A DNA stretch of 55,012 bases, taken from assembly GCA_044870245.1 (NCBI GenBank), contig JBIOYR010000024.1, positions 1 through 55,012 of the forward strand, written 5' to 3'. Source of the stretch: DATAFF01 sp044870245. Its GTDB lineage: Bacteria > Pseudomonadota > Alphaproteobacteria > Rhizobiales > Aestuariivirgaceae. The notes beneath the pieces were generated by a model that worked only from the letters and a program-made list of their open reading frames with translations, ran no database searches and had not been told where the DNA came from. The translations under genes were made by a program, and so were the position numbers. Each line of letters opens with the position of its first letter. Positions within the stretch are counted from its first letter, which is position 1. Below, one piece after another: positions 1-8,065 of the stretch.

Positions 1-21
1 CCTTTGGCGCCGCTTTCATTT

Positions 22-129
22 CTCCCCTCCCCCAAGGTGGGGAGGGGCCGGGGGTGGGGGGATTGAAGCGCTCCGTAGACCCCCCACCCGGCCTCGCTTC
101 ACTCGGCCACCCTCCCCACCAGGGGGAGG
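22..129. repeat. Large imperfect inverted repeat
   Basis: The left arm (about 22-61) and right arm (about 80-129) are reverse complements: CCCCAAGGTGGGGAGGGG is answered by CCCTCCCCACCAGGGGG, and CCGGGGGTGGGGGG by CCCCCCACCCGG. The right arm carries about 18 extra bases (GCCTCGCTTCACTCGGCC). A transcript would form a long GC-rich hairpin. Its place just upstream of a gene set, with no coding content, fits a dispersed intergenic repeat of the type common in Rhizobiales. It could also terminate transcription arriving from the left, but there is no T-tract. Confidence 0.6.
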
Positions 130-202
130 TATTGAGTAGCAATAGAGCATGCTGCGTAGACGAGCCGTTTCATGCTAGCGAGAGGCCGACAAGGAGGATC
201 GC

Positions 203-982
203 ATGACCGAAAAGGCCAGTTTGAAAGCCCGCATGATGGCCGGCGAGAGAGTGATCGGCACCTGGCTCAACATTCCCCATCCGATCGCCATCGAAGCCAT
301 GGCCGGCCCCGATTTCGATTTCATCCAGATCGATGGCGAGCATGGTCCGATCCATCCCGATCTGCTGCATGAGCTGCTTCCCGCCGCCAGGGCCGCCGGA
401 ATGTCCGCCGTCTACCGCGCCCGGCGCAACCGCGACGATCTCGTCTCGGCGGCGCTCGACCAGGGCGTCGAGGCGGTCATGGTGCCGATGGTCAACACCG
501 TCGAGGCAGCACGCGCTGCCGTCGCCGCCGCCAAATATCCCCCGCTCGGCCGGCGTGGCTTTGGGCCATGGCGCGCCACCAACTACTACCGTTCGACCGC
601 CGGCTATCCCCGGGAGGCCAATCGCGACATCCTTGTTTCCGTCCAGATCGAGCATGTCGAGGGCTTGGCCAATCTCGATGCGATCGCCGCTGTCGAAGGC
701 CTCGACCTGCTCTATGTCGGCCCCGCCGACCTCGCCCTCAGCCTCGGCTTGGAAGTGGGCGCCCGCGACCCGCGGATGGACGATGCCTATGCCAGGGTGG
801 CCGATGCTGCCGCCCGCAACGGTAAGCTCGCCGGCAGCGATGTCGTCTCGCTCGACGGCGTCCGCGGCCTCGCCGGTCTCGGCTATCGATTCTTCACCTA
901 TGGCGGCGATCTCGCCTATCTGACCGCCGGTGTCGCGGCCGCAGGCTCTGAGCTGCGACGGGCGCTGAAGTCGAAGGCATGA
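203..982 (+). CDS. HpcH/HpaI-family aldolase
   Basis: This is a class II, metal-dependent aldolase of the HpcH/HpaI family (259 aa, normal length). Such enzymes reversibly cleave 4-hydroxy-2-oxo acids into pyruvate and an aldehyde. Family landmarks are at the expected positions: Gly-Glu-His-Gly around H47, R72 in VYRARRN, the metal ligand E150 in VQIEHVEG and D176 in YVGPADLALSLG. The ATG has a strong ribosome-binding site (AAGGAGG, 5 bases upstream). The stop overlaps the next start (ATGA), so it is co-translated with the peptidase gene. The natural substrate cannot be read from sequence; 2,4-dihydroxyheptanedioate, 4-hydroxy-2-oxoglutarate-like or sugar-derived oxo acids are all possible. 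Confidence 0.88.
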   Translation: MTEKASLKARMMAGERVIGTWLNIPHPIAIEAMAGPDFDFIQIDGEHGPIHPDLLHELLPAARAAGMSAVYRARRNRDDLVSAALDQGVEAVMVPMVNTVEAARAAVAAAKYPPLGRRGFGPWRATNYYRSTAGYPREANRDILVSVQIEHVEGLANLDAIAAVEGLDLLYVGPADLALSLGLEVGARDPRMDDAYARVADAAARNGKLAGSDVVSLDGVRGLAGLGYRFFTYGGDLAYLTAGVAAAGSELRRALKSKA

Positions 983-1665
983 CCGACCTCCGGCCCATCC
1001 TCGTCACCGGTTTCGAACCCTATGGCGGCCTGAGCTCGAACCCGTCCTTGCGGGCGATGGAGCGCCTCGCCGGCACCGCGATCGCCGGTCGGGCGGTGAT
1101 CGGGCGCGGACTGCCTGTGGCCCTCGCCGGGATCGGGCCGGCCATCGCCGCGATGATGGACGAGATCGCACCGGCCGCGGTGGTGAGCCTTGGCCTGTCG
1201 CCGGGCGAGGCGGTGATCCGGATCGAGCGGGTGGCCGTCAACCTCGCGGATTTTTCCGTTCCCGACAATGATGGCCGGACCCATCGCGACCGGCCGATCG
1301 CCGAGGACGGTGCGGCCGCGCTGTTCTCCACCCTCCCGGTGCGGGCGATCGAGACCGCATGCAACGCCGCCGGCATCCCGGCGAGGATCTCGCTCAGCGC
1401 CGGCAGCTATCTGTGCAATGCCTGCCTCTACCGCTTCCTGGCGCTTGCCGCCCAGAACCCCGGCACCCCCCTATGCGGCTTTCTCCATGTGCCGCACACC
1501 CCCGAGGAGGTGGCTCAGCGCCTCATCGGCGAGGCAAGCGGCAATCGCCCTGCGGCCTCGACCGCCGAGCTCGCCTCGATGGAGCTCGAGCGCATTGTCC
1601 GCGCCGCCGCCATCGCCATCACCGAAACGGCAAAGGTCCTCGACAGATGCGAAGCCACCGCCTGA
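979..1665 (+). CDS. pcp: Pyrrolidone-carboxylate peptidase (pyroglutamyl-peptidase I)
   Basis: Cysteine peptidase of family C15, which removes N-terminal pyroglutamate from peptides in the cytoplasm (228 aa). The N-terminal TGFEPYGG resembles the family signature TGFxPFG. The catalytic triad can be placed: E83 in RIERVAVN, C146 in AGSYLCNACLY and H170 in GFLHVPHTPE. It starts 4 bases inside the aldolase gene and overlaps the next gene by 19 bases, so the three form one operon. Its product, pyroglutamate, is chemically close to proline, which fits the racemase-family gene that follows, but a shared pathway is my inference. Confidence 0.85.
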   Translation: MTDLRPILVTGFEPYGGLSSNPSLRAMERLAGTAIAGRAVIGRGLPVALAGIGPAIAAMMDEIAPAAVVSLGLSPGEAVIRIERVAVNLADFSVPDNDGRTHRDRPIAEDGAAALFSTLPVRAIETACNAAGIPARISLSAGSYLCNACLYRFLALAAQNPGTPLCGFLHVPHTPEEVAQRLIGEASGNRPAASTAELASMELERIVRAAAIAITETAKVLDRCEATA

Positions 1666-2696
1666 TATCGCTCGTGGGATGCCATGCCGAAGGCGAGGTC
1701 GGCGACGTCATCATCGGTGGCGTGCTGCCGCCGCCGGGCCGCACCATGTTCGAGAAGATGCGCAACATGGAGCGCGACCACGATCATATCCGCCGCTTCC
1801 TGATCAGCGAGCCGCGCGGCAGCGTCGCCCGTCACGTCAATCTGCTGGTGCCGCCGACCCGCGACGACTGCGATGCCGGCCTCATCATCATGGAGCCGAC
1901 CGAATATCCGCCGATGTCCGGCTCGAACTCGATCTGCACCGTCACGGTCCTGCTCGAGACCGGCATGATCCCGATGCGCGAGCCGGAGACGGTGGTGCGG
2001 CTCGACACGCCGGCCGGTCCGATCACCGCCCGCGCCCAATGTCGCGACGGTCGCTGCGCATCAGTCGAGATCGCCAATGTGCCGGCCTTCGTCGACCGGC
2101 TCGATGCCACGATCGAGGTCGAGGGGCTCGGAACAGTCACCCTCGACACCGCCTATGGCGGCATGTTCTACGCCATCGTCGATGCCACCCGGCTCGGCTT
2201 CGCGGTGACGCCGGACGAGGCCCGCGACCTCGCGATGGTCGGCGAGAAGATCCGCCTGGCGGCGCGCGACCAGCTGACGGTGACGCATCCCGAGAACCCG
2301 GCCATCGCCGGCGTCTCCATCGTGCAGCTCAACCGGCCCTTCGAAGGCGTCGGCAAGGCGACCCGCAACACCTGCATCGTCGCGCCCGGCCGCTCCGACC
2401 GCAGCCCGACCGGCACCGGCACCAGCGCCCGCATGGCGGTGCTCCATGCCCGTGGTCTCATGAAGGTCGGCGACGAGATGATCCATGAATCGATCATCGG
2501 CTCGCAATTCCGCGGCCGCATTCTCGGCGAGACCCGTGTCGGCAATGTCCCGGCCATCCAGCCTGCGATCGCGGGCCGCGCCTTCATCACCGGCTTCATG
2601 AATTATCTGCTCGATCCCGCCGACCCCTGGCCGGAGGGCTACCGCGTCGCCGACACCTGGGGGGTCACCGGCGGGCTGGCGATGCGTCAGACTTGA
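1647..2696 (+). CDS. Proline racemase-family protein (trans-3-hydroxy-L-proline dehydratase-like)
   Basis: A 349-aa member of the proline racemase superfamily (proline racemase, 4-hydroxyproline 2-epimerase, trans-3-hydroxy-L-proline dehydratase). The N-terminus is typical (HAEGEVGDVIIGG). The first catalytic position, usually Cys in MCGHG, is Ser in PPMSGSNSIC; the second, usually Cys in SPCGTG, is Thr in RSPTGTGTSAR. With both cysteines gone the two-base racemisation mechanism is unlikely, so a dehydratase-type or different reaction is more plausible. I chose the ATG at 1647, whose product begins MRSHRLISLVGCHAEGE as in homologues; it overlaps pcp by 19 bases. Its 3' end lies 4 bases from the convergent tsaB-rimI gene. 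Confidence 0.8.
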   Translation: MRSHRLISLVGCHAEGEVGDVIIGGVLPPPGRTMFEKMRNMERDHDHIRRFLISEPRGSVARHVNLLVPPTRDDCDAGLIIMEPTEYPPMSGSNSICTVTVLLETGMIPMREPETVVRLDTPAGPITARAQCRDGRCASVEIANVPAFVDRLDATIEVEGLGTVTLDTAYGGMFYAIVDATRLGFAVTPDEARDLAMVGEKIRLAARDQLTVTHPENPAIAGVSIVQLNRPFEGVGKATRNTCIVAPGRSDRSPTGTGTSARMAVLHARGLMKVGDEMIHESIIGSQFRGRILGETRVGNVPAIQPAIAGRAFITGFMNYLLDPADPWPEGYRVADTWGVTGGLAMRQT

Positions 2697-2700
2697 AGCG

Positions 2701-3765
2701 CTACAGCTCCCTGCGCAGGATGAGCGCGTCCTCGCCGCTCGCATAATAGCCCTTGCGCAGGCCCGCCTCGCGAAACCCGCAGGCGGCATAGAGCCGGCGC
2801 GCCGCGACATTTCCCACCGCCACCTCGATGAACATCACGGTTCCTCCGGCCGACCTCGCCCATTTGTTCAGCGCCGTCACCAGCGCCCGGGCGATGCCGT
2901 TGCGGCGAAAGGCCGTTCGGATGCCGATGGTCAGGATCTCGACCTCGCCGCCCGCCTGGCGGGCCAGCGCGAAGCCCGCCGGCTCGCCGCCGATCCGGGC
3001 GATCAGCGCGACGCTGCCCGGCGCCGCCATCAGGGCGGCGAACTCGTCGTCGCGCCAGGCCTGGCTGAAGCATTCGGCATGGAGAGCCGCCAGCACCGCT
3101 GCAGCCTCCCCGCCGACCACGATGATCTCGGGCGGCGGCAGGCGGGCGTCGGGAGCCCTGAGATAGAGCGGATCGGGCGGTGCCTGGGCGGGGTCGCGTT
3201 GGGCGGCGAGCCGAGCCACGGTGACCGGGTCCGGCAGGTCGGGACCATGCGAGCGGACGGCATCGGGCAGATGCGGCAGGAGCAGCCCCGCTCCGGTGCC
3301 GGCGATGAGGACCCCCTGCCCCCTGCACAGTGCAGCTGCTGCCGAAATCGTGCACAATTGCGGCTCGTAGGTGCCCGCTAAGAGCTGAAAATAGACCTCT
3401 CCGCGCCGCGCATCGACCGCCACGGCGACCGGCCGGCCGGCCGGATTGCTGACGCCCCGGGCAATCGCCTCGAGCGTCGGGATGCCCAGCGCCGGCCGCC
3501 CGGCGGCGAGCGAAAGGCCCCGCACGAAGGCAAGGCCGATCCGGATGCCGGTGAAGGTTCCGGGCCCGGAAGTGGCGGAAAACCGGTCGAGATCGTGAAT
3601 TTCGAGCGCCGCCCCGGCGAGCAGCTCCTGGACCATCACGGGCAGCCGCTCGGCCTGCCCGGTCTCCATTGCCTCGCAGGCACGCCCGAGCAATCGGTCG
3701 CCGGAACTGTCATAAAGGGCGGCAGAACACGCCTGGAGCGACGTGTCGAGGCCGAGGATGATCAT
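2701..3765 (-). CDS. tsaB-rimI: TsaB-RimI fusion protein
   Basis: A single 354-aa reading frame joins two proteins that are usually separate. Residues 1 to about 205 are TsaB, the inactive ASKHA-fold partner of TsaD needed for the N6-threonylcarbamoyladenosine modification of ANN-decoding tRNAs (MIILGLDTSLQACSAAL, SATSGPGTFTGIRIGL, and the TsaB-like end PLYLRAPDARLP). Residues about 213-354 are a GNAT acetyltransferase like RimI, which acetylates the N-terminus of ribosomal protein bS18 (acetyl-CoA loop RRNGIARAL at 288-296; C-terminal VGNVAARRLYAACGF). The linker is about 10 residues, with no frameshift scar. The gene starts 3 bases after the nifU stop, so they share a transcript. Confidence 0.9.
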   Translation of the reverse strand: MIILGLDTSLQACSAALYDSSGDRLLGRACEAMETGQAERLPVMVQELLAGAALEIHDLDRFSATSGPGTFTGIRIGLAFVRGLSLAAGRPALGIPTLEAIARGVSNPAGRPVAVAVDARRGEVYFQLLAGTYEPQLCTISAAAALCRGQGVLIAGTGAGLLLPHLPDAVRSHGPDLPDPVTVARLAAQRDPAQAPPDPLYLRAPDARLPPPEIIVVGGEAAAVLAALHAECFSQAWRDDEFAALMAAPGSVALIARIGGEPAGFALARQAGGEVEILTIGIRTAFRRNGIARALVTALNKWARSAGGTVMFIEVAVGNVAARRLYAACGFREAGLRKGYYASGEDALILRREL

Positions 3766-3768
3766 GCT

Positions 3769-4326
3769 CTAGACGGGGCGCACCTCGGTCACCTCCGGAA
3801 TGAAGTGCCGGAGCAGGTTCTCGATCCCGTGCTTGAGGGTGGCGGTGGAGGACGGGCAGCCCGAGCACGAGCCCCGCATGTTGAGGAATACCACACCGTC
3901 GCGATAGCCCTGGAAGGTGATGTCGCCGCCATCCTGGGCCACCGCCGGCCGCACCCGGCTGTCCAGCAGCTCCTTGATGGTCTGCACGATCTCCTGGTCG
4001 GCCTCGGCGAAATCCTCAACCCCGCCAGCGGCTTGCGCCGGCTGATCGAGCGTCACCGGCGCCCCCGACAGATAGTGCTCCATGATGACGCCGAGCACCG
4101 CCGGCTTGAGGTGCTGCCAGTCCCCCTGCCCCTTGGTGACGGTGATGAAATCGGCGCCGAGAAAGACGCCGGTCACCCCCTCGACCTCGAACAGGCGCTG
4201 CGCCAGCGGCGACTCCGCCGCCTCGTCAGGGCCGCGATATTCCCGTGGTACGCCGGGCGCGACGCTCTTGCCGGGAATGAACTTCAAGGTTGCAGGATTG
4301 GGGGTGGCTTCGGTCTGGATGAACAT
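3769..4326 (-). CDS. NifU-family Fe-S cluster scaffold/carrier (Nfu type)
   Basis: A 185-aa Nfu-type protein. It has an N-terminal Nfu domain (MFIQTEATPNPATLKFIPG) and a C-terminal NifU-like domain whose C154-S-G-C157 motif holds a transient [4Fe-4S] cluster for delivery to client enzymes. In this window a client could be MiaB, a radical-SAM enzyme with two clusters. The gene lies between trpS (50 bases upstream) and tsaB-rimI (3 bases downstream), the usual alphaproteobacterial order, though a universal stress protein gene I would expect between trpS and nifU is absent. Function by family is secure; specific targets are not known. Confidence 0.9.
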   Translation of the reverse strand: MFIQTEATPNPATLKFIPGKSVAPGVPREYRGPDEAAESPLAQRLFEVEGVTGVFLGADFITVTKGQGDWQHLKPAVLGVIMEHYLSGAPVTLDQPAQAAGGVEDFAEADQEIVQTIKELLDSRVRPAVAQDGGDITFQGYRDGVVFLNMRGSCSGCPSSTATLKHGIENLLRHFIPEVTEVRPV

Positions 4327-4376
4327 TGGCGGTTCCTTGGGCGATCACCCTCAATTTAAGCCTGTGGGGGCCAGTC

Positions 4377-5411
4377 TCAAGCCCCGACAAACCCGACTAT
4401 ACGCTTTACGTCGCGCAAAACCGGCCGGGCGATCTCCCGCGCCCGCGCCGCACCATCCGCCAGGATCCGGTCGATCTGCGCCGGATCGCCGGTCAGCCGC
4501 CGCATTTCCCCGGCGATCGGCGACAGCCGCTCCACTGCCAGATCGGCCAGCGCCTGCTTGAAGGTCGAGAACGGCCCGCCGCCGAAATCCGCCAGCACCG
4601 CCTGCCGGTCGACCCCGGCAAGCGCCGCATAGATGCCGATCAGGTTCTCCGCCTCCGCCCGGTTCTTCAGTCCCGCCACCTCGCTCGGCAGCGGCTCGGG
4701 ATCGGTCCTGGCCTTGCGGATCTTGCGGGCGATGGTCTCGGCATCGTCGGTCAGATTGATCCGCGACAGCTCGGCCGGGTCGGATTTCGACATCTTCTTG
4801 GTGCCGTCCTTGAGCGACATGACGCGGGTCGCCGGCCCCTGGATCAACGGCTCGGGCGGGGTAAAGAACGCCTCGCCGAAGCCGAGCCGGGCGATCGCCG
4901 AGGCGTAATCGACATTGAACTTCTGGGCGATGTCGCGGGCGAGCTCGAGATGCTGCTTCTGGTCCTCCCCGACCGGCACATGCGTCGCATGGTAGAGCAG
5001 AATGTCGGCCGCCATCAGATTGGGATAGACATAGAGCCCGACCGAGGCCCGCTCCTTGTCCTTGCCGGCCTTCTCCTTGAATTGCGTCATCCGGTCGAGC
5101 CAGCCCAGCCGGGCGACGCAGTTGAAGATCCAGGCGAGCTCGGCATGCTCGCCGACCTGGCTCTGGTTGAAGATGATGCTGCGTTTCGGGTCGACGCCGC
5201 AGGCGAGATAGGCGGCGGTGACGTCGCGGATCGCCCGGTTGAGCTCCTCTGGATCCTGCCACACCGTGATCGCATGCATGTCGACCACGCAATAGATGCA
5301 TTCATGCGTGTCCTGCAGCCGGATCCAGTTGAGCATGGCGCCGAGATAATTGCCGAGATGGAGATTCCCGGTCGGCTGCATGCCGGAAAAAACGCGTGCG
5401 GTCGGTTTCAT
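4377..5411 (-). CDS. trpS: Tryptophanyl-tRNA synthetase
   Basis: Class I aminoacyl-tRNA synthetase that charges tRNA-Trp (344 aa, normal length for bacterial TrpS). The HIGH-type signature is PTGNLHLGNY (residues 13-22) and the KMSKS signature is KKMSKSDP near residue 206. The residues between form the Rossmann catalytic core, and the C-terminal helical region is complete. Its ribosome-binding site is weak. In related genomes murJ is normally directly upstream; here a gene on the opposite strand (5522-6412) sits between them, so trpS must use its own promoter in the short gap 5412-5521 or within that gene. Confidence 0.95.
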   Translation of the reverse strand: MKPTARVFSGMQPTGNLHLGNYLGAMLNWIRLQDTHECIYCVVDMHAITVWQDPEELNRAIRDVTAAYLACGVDPKRSIIFNQSQVGEHAELAWIFNCVARLGWLDRMTQFKEKAGKDKERASVGLYVYPNLMAADILLYHATHVPVGEDQKQHLELARDIAQKFNVDYASAIARLGFGEAFFTPPEPLIQGPATRVMSLKDGTKKMSKSDPAELSRINLTDDAETIARKIRKARTDPEPLPSEVAGLKNRAEAENLIGIYAALAGVDRQAVLADFGGGPFSTFKQALADLAVERLSPIAGEMRRLTGDPAQIDRILADGAARAREIARPVLRDVKRIVGFVGA

Positions 5412-5521
5412 GGCCGACGCTTATGCCGGGAAAGCGCTGCGATCTCAAGCGCCGCTGTGCCGAACGGCACAGGGAAGTGCACGGCGCCATGATAGGTGTG
5501 ATGCAACCTTGGAGGAGCGCC

Positions 5522-6412
5522 ATGACATTCACTTCAGCACCGCGACCTGCACCTGGAAACTTTGTTGCAGCACCAACCGCACCGTCCCCGGAGAGCGATC
5601 GCGACTTCGTCCGGGAGCGCGTCGGCAACCACAGTGCGTTCGACCATCCGGACCCTCTGGTCAACGCACAGAGATATCGGCAATTCGCAGCGTTGATACG
5701 CAGCGAAGGCTTGGAAAACGGGCCGGATCACGAAGTCCAATTTCTCTTGGGACAGTTCAGCGATAGTTTCGAAAGTTCATTTGGCTCACCGAATCCTCTT
5801 CGGTCAGTGATGCAGCCCGCTCTGTTGCGGGCGATATCAAATAGAAAGGTCGCTTCGATCCGCGAATTGGTCGCCTGCGGTGCCGACCTCGGCGAAGCGG
5901 CTGGTGTCCTGATTCAACTTGGCCGGGCCGCGGATCTGCGCATCGTCATCGAGGCTGGCCTCAGGCCCGATTATTGCGGGCTTCTCAACGTGATCGAGGA
6001 TGCTCCTAAGGAGGTGCGATTTGAAATGGCGGCAATCTTCTTGCAGGCCGGGGCATCGCCTGATGGCCAACAAGATGGCGTGCCGCTCAATAAAGCGATC
6101 CAACTTCGGGATCCGGAGATGGTCGCATTTCTGCTCGACAATGGCGCCAGCCCGAACGGACGTCCCGACAATGAGGCCCCGCTGAACTCGGCGATCTTGT
6201 GGAATGACCGACAGACGATTACGCTTCTTCTCGAGCGGGGTGCCGATGCCAACGGCAACGGTTCTCCCGGCCCGGCACCCATCGCCGCCGCAATGAAGCG
6301 CGGTCAAATCGATCTGGCGGTTTCTCTCTTCCGCCGGGGTGCGGTCATTCAGGGCATGAGTGCACTTCACGAAAAAGCCCTCAGAAAGGCCTTGGAGCCA
6401 TACAGCCGATAG
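5522..6412 (+). CDS. Ankyrin-repeat protein, lineage-specific
   Basis: A 296-aa protein with a polar N-terminus rich in Pro, Ala and Ser (residues 1-35) and a C-terminal stack of ankyrin-like repeats. Repeats at about 187-218, 219-250 and 251-281 share the pattern PLNxAI...LLxxGAxxNG; weaker ones run from about 98. There is no signal peptide or membrane segment. I chose the ATG at 5522 because GGAGGAG lies just upstream; a longer in-frame extension has no such site. GC is visibly lower than in neighbours, and the gene runs against the surrounding - strand genes, splitting murJ from trpS. Ankyrin repeats bind proteins; a secreted effector is possible but unproven. Confidence 0.75.
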   Translation: MTFTSAPRPAPGNFVAAPTAPSPESDRDFVRERVGNHSAFDHPDPLVNAQRYRQFAALIRSEGLENGPDHEVQFLLGQFSDSFESSFGSPNPLRSVMQPALLRAISNRKVASIRELVACGADLGEAAGVLIQLGRAADLRIVIEAGLRPDYCGLLNVIEDAPKEVRFEMAAIFLQAGASPDGQQDGVPLNKAIQLRDPEMVAFLLDNGASPNGRPDNEAPLNSAILWNDRQTITLLLERGADANGNGSPGPAPIAAAMKRGQIDLAVSLFRRGAVIQGMSALHEKALRKALEPYSR

Positions 6413-6428
6413 CAGACCGGACGCGCCA

Positions 6429-7985
6429 TCACCGCTTCAGCATCGCCTTGAGCTCGCCGACCGTCATCGCCTTGAACAGATGGCCGAGCGCGAAATAGGC
6501 GAGCCCCCCTGCCATCACCAGCACGGTGAGCGCGGCCAGTCGCAGCGCGCCGCTCGCCCCTGCGACGAAGACCGGCTTGAGCGCCCGATCGAGGAGGAAC
6601 AGCACCGCTCCCATGCCGAGGCTTGCAGCGATCATTCGCGGCAGCCGGTCGATGAGCCTTGCATCGGCGATGTAGAAACCACGCTTCAGCAGGATGAGGC
6701 CGAGGCAGGCGGTGTTGACCCAGGCGGCGATCGCCGTCGCCATGGCGATTCCGACATGCGCATAGAAGCGCGACAGGAGCAGGCTGCCGACGATGTTGAC
6801 GAGCACCGACAGCATGGCGATCCGCATCGGCGTCTGCGTGTCCTCGCGGGCGAAATAGCCGGGCTGCCAGACTTTGGTCATCGAGAAGGCCGGCAGGCCC
6901 GCGGCAAAGGCCGCGACCGTCGGCGCGACTGCCCGCGTGTCCGAATGGGTGAAGGCGCCATGCTCGAACAGCGCATTGATCAGCGGCACCGGAATGACCA
7001 TCAGCGCCACCGTCGCCGGCAAGGTCAGGAACAGCGACAATTCCATGGCGCGGTTCTGGCTGGTCTGCGCCCCTTGCGTGTTCCCCGCTCTCAGCTTGCG
7101 CGACAGATCCGGCAGCAGCACCACGCCGATGGCGACGCCGATCACCCCGAGCGGCAGCTGGTACAGCCGATCGGCATAATAGAGATAGGGCACGGCGCGG
7201 TCGAAGGTGGTGGCGATCATCGTCGCGATGAGCAGGTTCACCTGCATGATGCCGCCGGACACGATGCCCGGCCCCGACAACAGGATCACCCGCTTGACTC
7301 CCGGAGTCATTCTCGGCCAGCGCGGCACCAGCGGCATGCCGGCGCGATGGCATGCCACCGCCAGCAGCAGGAACTGTAGCAGACCGGCGACAAAGATGCC
7401 CCAGGCCAGGATGTGGCCGGTCGCCGGCGAGTTGCCCGTGCCGAGCGCCAGCGCCACCAGATTCGACCCGATCAGCGCCAGATTGAGCAGGATCGGCGCC
7501 GCCGCCGCGGCGGTGAATCGGTTGAGGCTGTTGAGCACCCCCGATTGGAGCGCCGTCAGCGACATGAACAGAAGATAGGGAAAGGCGATCCGTGTCAGCG
7601 CGACCGCGAGATCGAAGGTTTCCTTGTCCCCGACGAAGCCCGGCGCGATCACCACCATGATCAGCGGCATGGCCAGCATGGCGATGATGGTGAAGAGCAC
7701 CAGCCAGCTGAGCAGCACCGAATAGACTTCGATGGCGAAGCGATGCGCCGCCGCCGGGCCCTGACCTTCCACCACCCCGGCAAATTGCGGCACGAAGGCG
7801 GCATTGAACGCGCCCTCGGCGAACAGCGCCCGGAACAGATTGGGGAACCGCTGGGCGACTGCGAAGGCCTCGGCCACCGGCCCGGTGCCGATCATGAATG
7901 CGATCAGCTGGTCGCGGACGAAGCCCAGCACCCGGCTGACCATGGTGAGCCCGCCCACAGTGGCGGCCGATCTGAGGAGCGACAT
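6429..7985 (-). CDS. murJ: Lipid II flippase MurJ
   Basis: Polytopic inner-membrane protein of the MOP superfamily that moves the peptidoglycan precursor lipid II from cytoplasm to periplasm. It begins MSLLRSAATVGGLTMVSRVLGFVRDQ, typical of the family, and the hydrophobic segments along 518 aa fit the usual 14 helices. I set the start at 7985; the longer in-frame extension (to 8213) is Arg-rich and has no homologous look. Usually found between glnD and trpS. Here both sides are interrupted, by an orphan gene upstream and an ankyrin gene downstream on the other strand. Confidence 0.93.
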   Translation of the reverse strand: MSLLRSAATVGGLTMVSRVLGFVRDQLIAFMIGTGPVAEAFAVAQRFPNLFRALFAEGAFNAAFVPQFAGVVEGQGPAAAHRFAIEVYSVLLSWLVLFTIIAMLAMPLIMVVIAPGFVGDKETFDLAVALTRIAFPYLLFMSLTALQSGVLNSLNRFTAAAAAPILLNLALIGSNLVALALGTGNSPATGHILAWGIFVAGLLQFLLLAVACHRAGMPLVPRWPRMTPGVKRVILLSGPGIVSGGIMQVNLLIATMIATTFDRAVPYLYYADRLYQLPLGVIGVAIGVVLLPDLSRKLRAGNTQGAQTSQNRAMELSLFLTLPATVALMVIPVPLINALFEHGAFTHSDTRAVAPTVAAFAAGLPAFSMTKVWQPGYFAREDTQTPMRIAMLSVLVNIVGSLLLSRFYAHVGIAMATAIAAWVNTACLGLILLKRGFYIADARLIDRLPRMIAASLGMGAVLFLLDRALKPVFVAGASGALRLAALTVLVMAGGLAYFALGHLFKAMTVGELKAMLKR

Positions 7986-8065
7986 GCCTGACCCCGCATA
8001 CTCTGCCGCAAGCGAGTAGCGACTCGCCGGCGGCAGCGCAAGTGCATGATCGACCTTGTCTGGAG

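Noticed and set aside
1268..2488. Open frame overlapping pcp and the racemase gene in another frame
   Set aside because: Arg/Pro/Ala-rich out-of-frame product with no family resemblance; the overlapping real genes show full motifs.
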